A stretch of DNA of 42,509 nucleotides, from positions 1 to 42,509 of the forward strand of contig JBFWQM010000014.1 of NCBI GenBank assembly GCA_050249455.1, in the 5' to 3' direction. This document shows, one piece after another, positions 8,913-17,376 of the stretch. Source of the stretch: JBFWQM01 sp050249455 (GTDB lineage: Bacteria > Pseudomonadota > Alphaproteobacteria > MPNO01 > VGEU01). The translations under genes were made by a program, and so were the position numbers. The notes under the pieces are model-generated. The model ran no database searches, was not told the origin of the DNA, and worked only from the letters and a program-made list of their open reading frames with translations. How positions within the stretch are numbered: position 1 is the first letter of the stretch; each line of letters begins with the position of its first letter.

Positions 8913-11900
8913 ATGGACGATCTTCTGAAGGAATTTTTGACCGAGACGGCCGAGAGCATCGAAAGCCTCGACGTCGAGCTGGTCAAGCTTGAGCAGAACC
9001 CCAACGATCCCGAGTTGATCGGGAACATCTTCCGCCTGGTCCATACCATCAAGGGGACGTGCGGCTTCCTCGGCCTGCCGCGTCTCGAATCGGTCGCGCA
9101 TGCGGGCGAGAACGTGCTCGGCCGCTTCCGCGACGGCACGCTCGAAGTGACCCCCGAGGCGGTGACGCTGATCCTCGCCGCGCTGGATCGCATCAAGAGC
9201 CTGCTCGCCGCGCTCGAGGAGCGCGAGACCGAGCCGGAGGGCGAAGATGCCGCGCTGATCGCGCAGCTCGACGAAATGGCCGCGCGTGACAGCAACACCG
9301 TGGCGAAGGCGGCGGCCCCGGCGCCGCCGCCGGCCGCGCCCGCCCCCGCGGCGGCGGCCGCGCACGCCCCTGCGGCGGCGGCCGCGCCCGTGGCCGCCGC
9401 GCCGGCCGCGCCCGCCATCGATCCGGCCGCGACCCTGCTCGACAACGCCGGCGGCGTATCGTCGGTCGACTGCGCGGTCGAGCTGATGCTGCGCAAGGCC
9501 GACAAGGATCCCGGCATCGCGCCGTTCTTCAAGGGCGCCGACCTGACCGTGCTGCAGGGCCGCCAGGTCGAGTACCTGGTGAAGGTTCTCGGCGGCGCCG
9601 CCAAGGCCGCGACCGAGGAGCTGCGCGCCGCCTACAGGCCGCTCATCGCCAACGGCTTCCGCCCGGCCCACTTCGATCGCCTGGCCGTCCACCTGGGCGA
9701 GGCGCTGAAGGACCTCGAGGTCGCGGAGACGATCGTCCCAGACATCGTCGCCGTGTTCGCCGCCGTGCGCGACGAGGCCGTCGAGCCGCCGCCCGCCGCG
9801 GCGGCCGACCACGCCGGCGAGGCCAAGGCCGCCGACGACCGCGGCGACGGCCAGAGCAAGGAATCGGGCGTCGCGCAGGCCTCGATCCGCGTCTCGGTCG
9901 ACCTGCTCGAGAACCTGATGACGATGGTCAGCGAGCTGGTGCTGACGCGCAACCAGCTGCTTCAAATGGTGCGCAAGTACGAGGACAGCGAGTTCAAGGT
10001 GCCGCTGCAGCGGCTCAGCCACGTCACGACCGACCTGCAGGAAGGCGTCATGAAGACGCGCATGCAGCCGATCGGCAATGCGTGGGCAAAGCTGCCGCGC
10101 ATCATCCGCGACCTGTCGCGCGAGCTCGGCAAGAAGATCGACCTGCAGATGATCGGCGCCGAGACCGAGCTCGACCGCCAGGTGCTGGAGCTGATCAAGG
10201 ATCCGCTGACCCACATGGTCCGCAACTCCGCCGACCACGGGCTGGAGACGCCGGACGAGCGGGTGTCGGCGGGCAAGCAGCCGACCGGCAAGATCGTGCT
10301 CAACGCCTATCACGAGGGCGGGCACATCATCATCGAGATCAGCGACGACGGCCGCGGCATCAACCTCAAGAAGGTCAAGGCCAAGATCGTCAGCAACGGG
10401 CTCGCCAGCGAGTCCGAGCTCGAGGCGATGAGCGAGCAGCAGATCCAGCAGTTCATCTTCAAGGCCGGCTTCTCCACTGCCGAGAAGGTGACCAGCGTGT
10501 CGGGCCGCGGCGTCGGCATGGACGTCGTGCGGACCAACATCGAGAAGATCGGCGGCAACATCGAGCTGCGCTCGGTGCAGGGCAAGGGCTCGACCTTCGT
10601 CATCAAGATCCCGCTGACGCTCGCCATCGTCTCGGCGCTGATCGTCGAGTGCGGCGGCGAGCGCTTCGCCATCCCGCAGATCAGCGTCGACGAGCTGGTG
10701 CGCGTGTCCGGCGCGTCCGAGCACCGGATCGAGGTGATCAACGAGACCCCGGTGCTGCGCCTGCGCGACCGCCTGCTGCCGCTGGTCGACCTGGGCGAAC
10801 TGCTGCGCATCTCCGACCGCCGCGACTTCCGCAAGGCAGGCGGCGAGGCGACCGACACCGAAACCCTGATCATCGTCGCCAAGGTCGGGACGCAGAACTT
10901 CGGCATCATCGTCGACCGCGTCTTCGACACCGAGGAGATCGTGGTCAAGCCGGTGTCGCCGATCCTGCGCGCCATCAGCATCTACTCCGGCAACACCATC
11001 CTGGGCGACGGCAGCGTGGTCATGATCCTGGATCCCAACGGCATCGCGGCGGCGTCGGGCGAGATCGCGATGGCCGACGAGCGCGCCGACGAGGCGAAAG
11101 TGCGCGACGGCGCCGAGGGCGAGCGCGTGGCGTGCCTGGTCTTCCGCGCCGGCAGCGACACGCCCAAGGCGGTGCCGCTGGCACTCGTCGCGCGGCTGGA
11201 GGAGATCGCGCGCGACACCATCGAGTTCTCCAACGGCCGGCCGGTCGTGCAGTACCGCGGCCAGATCATGCCGCTTCTGGCGGTCGACCCGGCCTTCGCG
11301 CTGCCCGAATCCGGCCGCCAGCCAGTGGTGGTCTTCACCGACCACAACCGCAGCATGGGCCTGATGGTGGACGAGATCACCGACATCATCGAGGACCGCG
11401 TCAACATCGAGCTGACCAGCGCGACGCCCGGAATCCTCGGCAGCACTGTGCTCGCCGGCCGCACCACCGACATGCTGGACACCAGCTACTACGCCAGCCA
11501 GGCATTCGCCGACTGGTTCGGCAGCGTGGCGAACGCAAACGGCGCCGGCGACGGCAAGTCGCGGGTCCTGCTGGTCGACGACAGCGCCTTCTTCCGCAAC
11601 CTCCTGGCGCCGCTCCTGTCGGTGGCCGGCTACGAGGTGACGCCGGTCGAGAGCGCGTCCGACGCGCTGGCGCTGCGCGAGGCGGGCGAGAACTACGACG
11701 TCATCATCTCCGACATCGAGATGCCGGGGATGGACGGCTTCCGCTTCGCGGAGGAAGTCCGCCAGAGCGGCCAGTGGCAGAAGGTCCCGATGGTCGCGCT
11801 GTCCTCGCGCACCGCGCCGGGCGACCTGCAGCGCGGCCGCGAGGTGGGCTTCTCCGACTACGTTCCCAAGCTTGACCGCGACGCCCTGCTCGCGACCCTG

Positions 11901-11948
11901 TCGCAGACCATCTCGCAGGTCGGCGTTGCGATGAAAGGTGCAGCATGA
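8913..11948 (+). CDS. cheA: Hybrid chemotaxis kinase CheA with embedded globin-like domain, two CheW domains and a receiver
   Basis: Histidine kinase of the chemotaxis array, 1011 residues from ATG 8913; a start at 8856 is less likely. Domains: Hpt 1-105 with H44 (RLVHTIKGTCGFLG); Ala/Pro linker 129-168; globin-like segment about 172-290 in the place of the CheY-docking P2 domain; dimerisation about 323-385. The ATPase domain has N box HMVRNSADHGLE, DDGRGI at 478 and GRGVGMDVV at 531. A first CheW-like domain spans about 572-715 and a second about 733-868. A receiver spans about 884-1005 with D934 (ISDIEMPGMDG) and acidic pair D889/D890. It overlaps cheW by ATGA, so the two are translationally coupled. 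The C-terminal receiver and doubled CheW domain occur in some other proteobacterial CheA proteins. The globin-like insert is the odd part. Confidence 0.97.
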   Translation: MDDLLKEFLTETAESIESLDVELVKLEQNPNDPELIGNIFRLVHTIKGTCGFLGLPRLESVAHAGENVLGRFRDGTLEVTPEAVTLILAALDRIKSLLAALEERETEPEGEDAALIAQLDEMAARDSNTVAKAAAPAPPPAAPAPAAAAAHAPAAAAAPVAAAPAAPAIDPAATLLDNAGGVSSVDCAVELMLRKADKDPGIAPFFKGADLTVLQGRQVEYLVKVLGGAAKAATEELRAAYRPLIANGFRPAHFDRLAVHLGEALKDLEVAETIVPDIVAVFAAVRDEAVEPPPAAAADHAGEAKAADDRGDGQSKESGVAQASIRVSVDLLENLMTMVSELVLTRNQLLQMVRKYEDSEFKVPLQRLSHVTTDLQEGVMKTRMQPIGNAWAKLPRIIRDLSRELGKKIDLQMIGAETELDRQVLELIKDPLTHMVRNSADHGLETPDERVSAGKQPTGKIVLNAYHEGGHIIIEISDDGRGINLKKVKAKIVSNGLASESELEAMSEQQIQQFIFKAGFSTAEKVTSVSGRGVGMDVVRTNIEKIGGNIELRSVQGKGSTFVIKIPLTLAIVSALIVECGGERFAIPQISVDELVRVSGASEHRIEVINETPVLRLRDRLLPLVDLGELLRISDRRDFRKAGGEATDTETLIIVAKVGTQNFGIIVDRVFDTEEIVVKPVSPILRAISIYSGNTILGDGSVVMILDPNGIAAASGEIAMADERADEAKVRDGAEGERVACLVFRAGSDTPKAVPLALVARLEEIARDTIEFSNGRPVVQYRGQIMPLLAVDPAFALPESGRQPVVVFTDHNRSMGLMVDEITDIIEDRVNIELTSATPGILGSTVLAGRTTDMLDTSYYASQAFADWFGSVANANGAGDGKSRVLLVDDSAFFRNLLAPLLSVAGYEVTPVESASDALALREAGENYDVIISDIEMPGMDGFRFAEEVRQSGQWQKVPMVALSSRTAPGDLQRGREVGFSDYVPKLDRDALLATLSQTISQVGVAMKGAA

Positions 11949-12439
11949 GCGACGCATCCACCGCCCGCCGCGGCGACAAGGGCCACCACGCGCGCGAGAC
12001 GGCGTGCGAGTACGTCACCGCCATGATCGGCGGCCAGTGGTGCGGCATCCCGGTGCTCAAGGTCCAGGACGTCCTCGGGCCGCAGCGCATCACCCGCATC
12101 CCGCTGGCGCCCGGCGAGGTGGCCGGCTCGCTGAACCTGCGCGGCCGCATCGTCACCTCGATCGACCTGCGCGCGCGGCTGCGCCTGGAGCCCGGCGACC
12201 ATGGCAAGAGCATGAGCATCGTGGTCGAGAACCACGGCGAGCTCTACAGCCTGATGGTCGACAGCGTCGGCGAGGTGCTGGCGGTGCCGGCGCATGCCAT
12301 CGAGCGGAACCCGGCGACCCTGGACCAGACCTGGCGCGGCGTCAGCGACGGGGTCCACCGCCTGGAGAAGGGCATCGTGGTGCTCCTCAACGTCGACAGC
12401 CTGCTGGAATTCGCGAACCGGCAGAGCGTGGCGGCGTAG
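11945..12439 (+). CDS. cheW: Chemotaxis coupling protein CheW
   Basis: Scaffold that links receptors to CheA in the membrane array. 164 residues, a single CheW domain (about 20-160): MIGGQWCGIPVLKVQDVLG, then AGSLNLRGRIVTSIDLR, the classic arginine-containing receptor/CheA contact segment, and LMVDSVGEVLAV. The start overlaps the cheA stop (ATGA), which implies coupled translation. No chemoreceptor gene is in the window. Confidence 0.96.
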   Translation: MSDASTARRGDKGHHARETACEYVTAMIGGQWCGIPVLKVQDVLGPQRITRIPLAPGEVAGSLNLRGRIVTSIDLRARLRLEPGDHGKSMSIVVENHGELYSLMVDSVGEVLAVPAHAIERNPATLDQTWRGVSDGVHRLEKGIVVLLNVDSLLEFANRQSVAA

Positions 12440-12494
12440 GTTTGGGACGCCGCCGGCGCGTCCGGCGGCATGATGACGGCGACGGAGACCGCAG

Positions 12495-12860
12495 ATGAAG
12501 TCCTGCTTGATCGTCGATGACTCGAAGGTCGTCCGGATGGTCGCGCGCAAGATCCTGGAGGAGCTGAAGTTCGCCATCCTCGAGGCGCCGGACGGCCAGA
12601 AGGCGCTGGAAGTCTGCAAGCAGCAGATGCCCGACGCCATCCTGCTCGACTGGAACATGCCGGTCATGAACGGGATGGAGTTCCTGCACGCGCTGCGCAA
12701 GACGCAGGGCGGCGGCGACCCGGTGGTGCTGTTCTGCACCACCGAGAACGACTTCGACCGTATCCAGCAGGCGATCGAGGCGGGTGCGAACGAGTACATC
12801 ATGAAGCCGTTCGACAGCGAGATCATCCAGACCAAGTTCGCCCAGGTCGGCCTGATCTGA
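12495..12860 (+). CDS. cheY: Response regulator CheY
   Basis: Single-domain receiver of 121 residues. Acidic pocket D8/D9, phospho-acceptor D52 (LLDWNMPVMNG), the switch threonine in CTTEND, and the conserved lysine in YIMKPFD near residue 104. When phosphorylated by CheA it is expected to bind FliM/FliN at the motor switch. Its place between cheW and cheB supports the chemotaxis assignment over a generic receiver. A GGAG lies ahead of the ATG. Confidence 0.95.
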   Translation: MKSCLIVDDSKVVRMVARKILEELKFAILEAPDGQKALEVCKQQMPDAILLDWNMPVMNGMEFLHALRKTQGGGDPVVLFCTTENDFDRIQQAIEAGANEYIMKPFDSEIIQTKFAQVGLI

Positions 12861-12882
12861 CCGCGATCGCGAAAGCCCGCCG

Positions 12883-14010
12883 ATGGCCGCCACGCTTCCC
12901 GCCGCCAGCCCGCCACGGGCCGACAACGCGCCGTACCGCGTGATGGTGGTCGACGATTCCGCGGTGATCCGAGGCATCTTCCGGCGCACGCTGGAAGACG
13001 ATCCCGCGATCAAGGTGGTGGCGACGGCCGGCAACGGCCAGGCCGCGATCGATGCGCTGAAGGGCCAGGAGATCGACGTCATCGTCCTCGACATCGAGAT
13101 GCCGGTGATGGACGGGCTCACCGCGCTGCCGAAGCTCCTGAAGGCTGCACCGAACGTGAAGGTGATCATGGCCTCCACGCTGACGCGCGAGAACGCCGAC
13201 ATCAGCCTGAAGGCCCTGTCGCTGGGCGCCGCCGACTACATCCCCAAGCCGACCTCCAAGCTCGAGATCCATTCGGCGAAGAACTTCCAGCGCGACCTGC
13301 GCGACAAGGTCCGCGCGCTGGGCGCCCGCCGCCGCGGCGAGACGCGGCGCAGCGGCCGCGTCGATGCCTCTCCGGCGGCGCGTCCGGCGCAGGCGGCGAT
13401 CGCGCTGCGCGCGCCGGCCAAGGTGGCGCCGCGCATCCTGGCGATCGGCAGCTCGACCGGCGGGCCGCAGGCGCTGGTGCGCGTGCTGGGCGAGCTGCGC
13501 GGCAACCTGGACCTCCCCATCGTCGTGACGCAGCACATGCCCAAGACCTTCACCGCGATCCTGGCGGAGCACCTGACCAAGGCGTCGGGCCGGACCTGCG
13601 CCGAGGCGGTGGACGGCGAGCCGATCGTCGCCGGCCGCGTCTACGTCGCGCCGGGCGACCAGCACATGGAGGTGGCGCCGGGGCCGAACGCGCAGCCGGT
13701 GATCCGGCTGACCAGGAACCCGCCGGAGAACTTCTGCCGGCCGGCGGTCGACCCGATGTTCCGCAGCCTCGCCGCCGTCTACGGCGGCAAGGTGCTGGCG
13801 GTGGTGCTGACCGGCATGGGCCAGGACGGCCTCGACGGCGGCAAGGCGCTGGCCCAGGCCGGGGCCACCCTGATCGCCCAGGACGAGGCGTCCAGCGTCG
13901 TCTGGGGCATGCCCGGTGCGGTCGCCAATGCCGGTCTGTGCGCCGCGGTCCTGCCGCTGGGCGAGATCGCGGCAAAAGTACGCAACCTCGCGGGAAGGCA
14001 GGCACCGTGA
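12883..14010 (+). CDS. cheB: Chemotaxis protein-glutamate methylesterase/deamidase CheB
   Basis: Removes methyl groups from chemoreceptors during adaptation. 375 residues: receiver about 17-140 with D70 (VLDIEMPVMDG), a basic linker about 145-180, then the esterase domain. The catalytic triad is visible: S191 (IGSSTGGPQ), H218 (VTQHMPKTF) and D315 (TGMGQDGLDGG). The ribosome site before ATG 12883 is weak. The stop overlaps the cheR GTG, so CheB and CheR, the opposing adaptation enzymes, are coupled. Confidence 0.97.
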   Translation: MAATLPAASPPRADNAPYRVMVVDDSAVIRGIFRRTLEDDPAIKVVATAGNGQAAIDALKGQEIDVIVLDIEMPVMDGLTALPKLLKAAPNVKVIMASTLTRENADISLKALSLGAADYIPKPTSKLEIHSAKNFQRDLRDKVRALGARRRGETRRSGRVDASPAARPAQAAIALRAPAKVAPRILAIGSSTGGPQALVRVLGELRGNLDLPIVVTQHMPKTFTAILAEHLTKASGRTCAEAVDGEPIVAGRVYVAPGDQHMEVAPGPNAQPVIRLTRNPPENFCRPAVDPMFRSLAAVYGGKVLAVVLTGMGQDGLDGGKALAQAGATLIAQDEASSVVWGMPGAVANAGLCAAVLPLGEIAAKVRNLAGRQAP

Positions 14011-14864
14011 AACCGCAGGACTTCGACTTCATCCGCTTGCTGATGCGCGAGCGCTCCGGCCTGGTGCTCGCCGCCGACAAGGTCTACTTGGTCGAGAGCC
14101 GGCTCCTGCCGGTGGCGCGCCGGCGCGGCTTCGCCAACATCGAGGAACTGATCCAGGCAGTGCGCGCGCGCCGCGAGGAGCTGCTGCTGGTCGAGATCAC
14201 CGACGCGATGACGACCAACGAGTCGTTCTTCTTCCGCGACATCAAGCCGTTCGACAGCTTGCGCGACGTCGTGCTGCCGCAGCTCGTCGCCGCGCGCAAG
14301 GCCGCCGGCAAAAGCGCGATCCGCATCTGGTGCGCCGCGTGCTCCAGCGGCCAGGAGCCCTATTCGATCGCCATGATGTTGAAGGAGCAGGCCGCCAAGT
14401 TCCCCGGCCTCCGCTTCGAGATCGTCGCTACCGACCTGTCGACCGAGATCCTCGCCAAGGCCACCGCCGGCATCTACACCCAGTTCGAGGTGCAGCGCGG
14501 CCTGCCGATCCAACTTCTGCTGAAGTATTTCAAGAAGAACGGCGACCTGTGGCAGATCGACCCCGGCATTCGCGGCATGGTCACCTACAAGCTGTTCAAC
14601 CTGCTCGAATCGTTCTCGCCGCTCGGCACCTTCGACGTGGTGTTCTGCCGCAACGTCCTGATCTATTTCGACCAGGCCACCAAGTCCGACATCCTCAAGC
14701 GCCTGGCCAAGCAGATGCCGGCCGACGGCTCCCTGTTCCTCGGCGGCGCCGAGAGCGTGATGGGCCTGACCGACGCCTTCAAGCCGATGTCGGGCCAGCG
14801 CGGCATCTACGTCCAGTCCGGCCTCGCCGACGCCGCCCCGCTGCGCGCCGCAGCCGCCGGCTAA
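14007..14864 (+). CDS. cheR: Chemotaxis protein methyltransferase CheR
   Basis: SAM-dependent methyltransferase that methylates receptor glutamates. I chose GTG 14007 because it overlaps the cheB stop (GTGA) and follows GGGAAGGCAGG; it gives 285 residues. The N-terminal helical domain precedes NESFFFRDIKPFD (70-83). The SAM site is IWCAACSSGQEPYS (107-120), and FDVVFCRNVLIYFD is the conserved motif later in the domain. Last gene of the che operon; it converges on ctrA with inverted repeats between. Confidence 0.97.
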   Translation: MKPQDFDFIRLLMRERSGLVLAADKVYLVESRLLPVARRRGFANIEELIQAVRARREELLLVEITDAMTTNESFFFRDIKPFDSLRDVVLPQLVAARKAAGKSAIRIWCAACSSGQEPYSIAMMLKEQAAKFPGLRFEIVATDLSTEILAKATAGIYTQFEVQRGLPIQLLLKYFKKNGDLWQIDPGIRGMVTYKLFNLLESFSPLGTFDVVFCRNVLIYFDQATKSDILKRLAKQMPADGSLFLGGAESVMGLTDAFKPMSGQRGIYVQSGLADAAPLRAAAAG

Positions 14865-14921
14865 GCCGGCTTCCTCCTTCGCCTTGTCTGCCGCGTCCCT
14901 GCGGACGCGATGTCCCTCCCA

Positions 14922-14978
14922 CCCCCTCCCGCGAGGGGAGGGGGTTGTTTTCGTTGCCCCTCCCCTCGCGGGAGGGGG
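14922..14978. repeat. Perfect 22-bp inverted repeat between convergent cheR and ctrA
   Basis: The left arm 14922-14943 (CCCCCTCCCGCGAGGGGAGG plus GG) is exactly complementary to the right arm 14957-14978, with a 13-base loop containing GTTGTTTTCGTTG. A further GGGGGAGGGGG follows. The element could end transcription from cheR, and also from ctrA. It also resembles the interspersed GC palindromes (CCCTCCC/GGGAGGG) common between genes in GC-rich Alphaproteobacteria, so it may exist in many copies. Confidence 0.75.
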
Positions 14979-15020
14979 TTGGGGGAGGGGGCGTGTCCGG
15001 GTCCGGTGCCTGAGCCCACA

Positions 15021-15052
15021 AAACGAAACCGCCGCCCGTTGCGGGGCGGCGG
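15021..15052 (-). terminator. Rho-independent terminator of ctrA
   Basis: On the minus strand a 9-bp GC stem (arms 15044-15052 and 15029-15037, six-base loop) is followed by GGTTTCGTTTTG, a T-rich tail. It lies 50-80 bases after the ctrA stop. Confidence 0.7.
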
Positions 15053-15102
15053 CGGCTGTGTCGGGGGAGCGGCGGGATGCCGCGGGGCGTGACCGCGGGC
15101 GC

Positions 15103-15822
15103 TTAGGCGGCGGCGTCCTTGCGGGCGCTGTCGGCGACCGGCTTGTCGCGCGGGTCGCGCAGCACGTAGCCGCGGCCCCACACGGTCTCGATGTAGCTCT
15201 CGCCGCCGGTCAGCGCCGACAGCTTCTTGCGCAGCTTGCAGACGAAGACGTCGATGATCTTGAGCTCCGGCTCGTCCATGCCGCCGTAGAGGTGGTTGAG
15301 GAACATCTCCTTGGTCAGGGTGGTCCCCTTGCGCAGGGAGAGGAGCTCCAGGATGCCGTATTCCTTGCCGGTCAGGTGCAGCGGCTGGCCGTCCACCTCG
15401 ACGGTGCGGGTATCGAGGTTCACCAGCAGCTTGCCGGTGCGGATGATCGATTCGGAATAGCCCTTCGACCGCCGGACCACCGCCTGGATGCGGGCGATCA
15501 GCTCGTTCTTCTCGAACGGCTTGGTCAGGTAGTCGTCGGCGCCGAAGCCCAGCCCCTTGACCTTCTTGTCGGTCTCGGCGAGGCCGGACAGGATCAGGAT
15601 CGGGGTGCGCACGCGCGCGGCGCGCAGGCGACGCAGCACCTCGTATCCGTCGATGTCCGGCAACATCAGATCAAGGATGATGATGTCGTAATCGTACAAC
15701 TTGCCGATCTCGAGCCCGTCCTCGCCAAGATCGGTGGTGTCGCAGACATAACCCTCCGACTTCAGCATCATTTCGATCGACTTTGCTGTCGCCGAATCGT
15801 CTTCGACAAGCAGGACGCGCAT
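15103..15822 (-). CDS. ctrA: Cell-cycle master response regulator CtrA
   Basis: OmpR/PhoB-type transcription factor that in Alphaproteobacteria controls early flagellar, chemotaxis and cell-division genes and, in Caulobacter, replication. The 239-residue product begins MRVLLVEDDSATAKSIEMML and has acidic pocket E7/D8/D9, phospho-acceptor D51 (IIILDLMLPDIDGYEVL) and the lysine in YLTKPFEKNELIARI. The winged helix at about 125-230 includes LTKEMFLNHLYGGMDEP and VWGRGYVLRDP. It ends in Ala-Ala-Ala, like the C-terminal Ala-Ala proteolysis tag of Caulobacter CtrA (ClpXP); that function is inferred. A TTAACCAT motif upstream suggests autoregulation. ChpT, its likely phosphate donor, and SciP, its likely inhibitor, are also in the window. 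Confidence 0.97.
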   Translation of the reverse strand: MRVLLVEDDSATAKSIEMMLKSEGYVCDTTDLGEDGLEIGKLYDYDIIILDLMLPDIDGYEVLRRLRAARVRTPILILSGLAETDKKVKGLGFGADDYLTKPFEKNELIARIQAVVRRSKGYSESIIRTGKLLVNLDTRTVEVDGQPLHLTGKEYGILELLSLRKGTTLTKEMFLNHLYGGMDEPELKIIDVFVCKLRKKLSALTGGESYIETVWGRGYVLRDPRDKPVADSARKDAAA

Positions 15823-15897
15823 GTCTTTTTTCCCCCGAGTCCTTTGTGGGAAGCGCCGTTTACCGACATATCTATCGTATACCCATCCTGGCCGTAA

Positions 15898-15919
15898 ATG
15901 GTTAACAAATTGTTTAACC
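15898..15919. promoter_or_regulatory. CtrA-type binding motif between ctrA and fliI
   Basis: GGTTAA and TTAACC face each other with eight bases between (15900-15905 and 15914-15919). The minus-strand arm reads TTAACCAT (15905-15898), a known CtrA half-site form. The full consensus is TTAA-N7-TTAA; here the gap is one base longer. The site is about 75 bases ahead of the ctrA ATG and about 90-110 ahead of fliI. Confidence 0.55.
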
Positions 15920-16008
15920 GGCCGGCCGGGGGCGTTTTACCGAAAATAAAATCGCGGTTGGTAAAACGGGGGCGTGTCCTGTCCAGTCCGCGTGGCCGTC
16001 CGCGTCGA

Positions 16009-17376
16009 ATGAGTGTCCTGACCCCAGCCGCTGCCGCTCCGCAGCCTTCGGAAGCCGTGCAAAACCTGATCAACGAAATCGGCGACGTGGCCACCGAAGA
16101 GGTCTATGGCCGGGTCGCCGGCGTCCTCGGCATGCTGGTCGAGGTCGCCGGCACGCCCCGTCATCTGTCCGTGGGCGACCGCGTGCGGATCGAGGCCAAG
16201 GGCGGCCGCACCGTGCTGGCCGAGGCCGTGGGCTTCCGCGAGGGCCGGGCGCTGGTCATGCCGTTCCACGCCGTGGACGGGGTCGGGCTCGGCTGCCGCG
16301 CGGTGGTCGCCCCGGCGCGCGCCACCATCCGGCCGACCGAGGCCTGGCTCGGCCGGGTGATCAACGCGCTGGGCGAGCCGGTGGACGGCCGCGGTCCGCT
16401 GCCGCAGGGCCCGGTGACCCGGCCGCTGCGCAACCAGCCGCCGCCGGCGCACGCCCGCCAGCGGGTGGGCGAGAAGATCGACCTCGGCGTGCGCGCCATC
16501 AACACCTTCCTGACCTGCTGCCGCGGCCAGCGCATGGGCATCTTCGCCGGCTCGGGCGTCGGCAAGTCGGTGCTGCTGTCGATGCTGGCGCGCTACACCC
16601 GCGCCGACGTCAACGTCATCGGCCTGGTCGGCGAGCGCGGCCGCGAGGTACTGGAGTTCATCCGCGACGACCTGGGCGAGGAGGGCTTGGCCCGCAGCAT
16701 CGTGGTTGTCGCGACCTCCGACGAATCGCCGCTGATGCGCCGGCAGGCCGCCTACATGACCCTGGCGCTGGCCGAGCACTTCCGCGACCTCGACAAGGAC
16801 GTGCTGTGCCTGATGGACAGCGTCACGCGCTTCGCCATGGCGCAGCGCGAGATCGGGCTCGCCGCCGGCGAGCCGCCGGCCAGCAAGGGCTACACCCCAT
16901 CGGTGTTCGCCGAGCTGCCGCGCCTGCTGGAGCGCGCCGGCCCCGGCATCGGCTCCGGCACCATCACCGGCCTGTTCACCGTGCTGGTCGAAGGCGGCGA
17001 CCACGACGAGCCGGTGGCCGACGCGGTGCGCGGCATCCTCGACGGCCACATCGTGCTCGACCGCGCCATCGCCGAGCGCGGCCGCTACCCCGCGGTCAAC
17101 GTGCTGCGCAGCATCTCGCGCACCATGCCGCGCTGCAACAGCGCGCAGGAGACGGCGCTGATCAACCGCGCCCGCACCCTGCTCGCGCGCTACGAGGACA
17201 TGTCCGACATGATCCGCCTCGGCGCCTACCGCCAAGGCAGCAATGTCGAGATCGACGAGGCGATCCGCTACGCCGGCCCGATCGAGGCTTTCCTGGCGCA
17301 GGACAAGGACGAACGAAGCGATCTCGCTGCCGGCTACGCCGGCCTCGCCGAGATCCTGGAAGGACAACAACAATGA
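16009..17376 (+). CDS. fliI: Flagellum-specific ATPase FliI
   Basis: Hexameric ATPase of the flagellar type III export apparatus, which with FliH and FliJ delivers substrates to FlhA. About 455 residues from ATG 16009. No clear ribosome site is visible; an earlier start at 15898 would fall inside the regulatory region, so the start is uncertain. Walker A is GSGVGKS (181-187) within GIFAGSGVGKSVLL, with GLVGERGREVLEFI after it and Walker B in DVLCLMDSVTRFA. ASKGYTPSVFAELP is the family signature that separates FliI/YscN from the F1 beta subunit. The stop overlaps the fliJ start by ATGA. Confidence 0.96.
   Translation: MSVLTPAAAAPQPSEAVQNLINEIGDVATEEVYGRVAGVLGMLVEVAGTPRHLSVGDRVRIEAKGGRTVLAEAVGFREGRALVMPFHAVDGVGLGCRAVVAPARATIRPTEAWLGRVINALGEPVDGRGPLPQGPVTRPLRNQPPPAHARQRVGEKIDLGVRAINTFLTCCRGQRMGIFAGSGVGKSVLLSMLARYTRADVNVIGLVGERGREVLEFIRDDLGEEGLARSIVVVATSDESPLMRRQAAYMTLALAEHFRDLDKDVLCLMDSVTRFAMAQREIGLAAGEPPASKGYTPSVFAELPRLLERAGPGIGSGTITGLFTVLVEGGDHDEPVADAVRGILDGHIVLDRAIAERGRYPAVNVLRSISRTMPRCNSAQETALINRARTLLARYEDMSDMIRLGAYRQGSNVEIDEAIRYAGPIEAFLAQDKDERSDLAAGYAGLAEILEGQQQ

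Noticed and set aside
8895..11957. Open frame of about 1020 codons antisense to cheA
   Set aside because: It mirrors cheA exactly, has Asp/His/Arg/Ala/Val-heavy shadow composition and no domain. High GC removes stop codons on the opposite strand.
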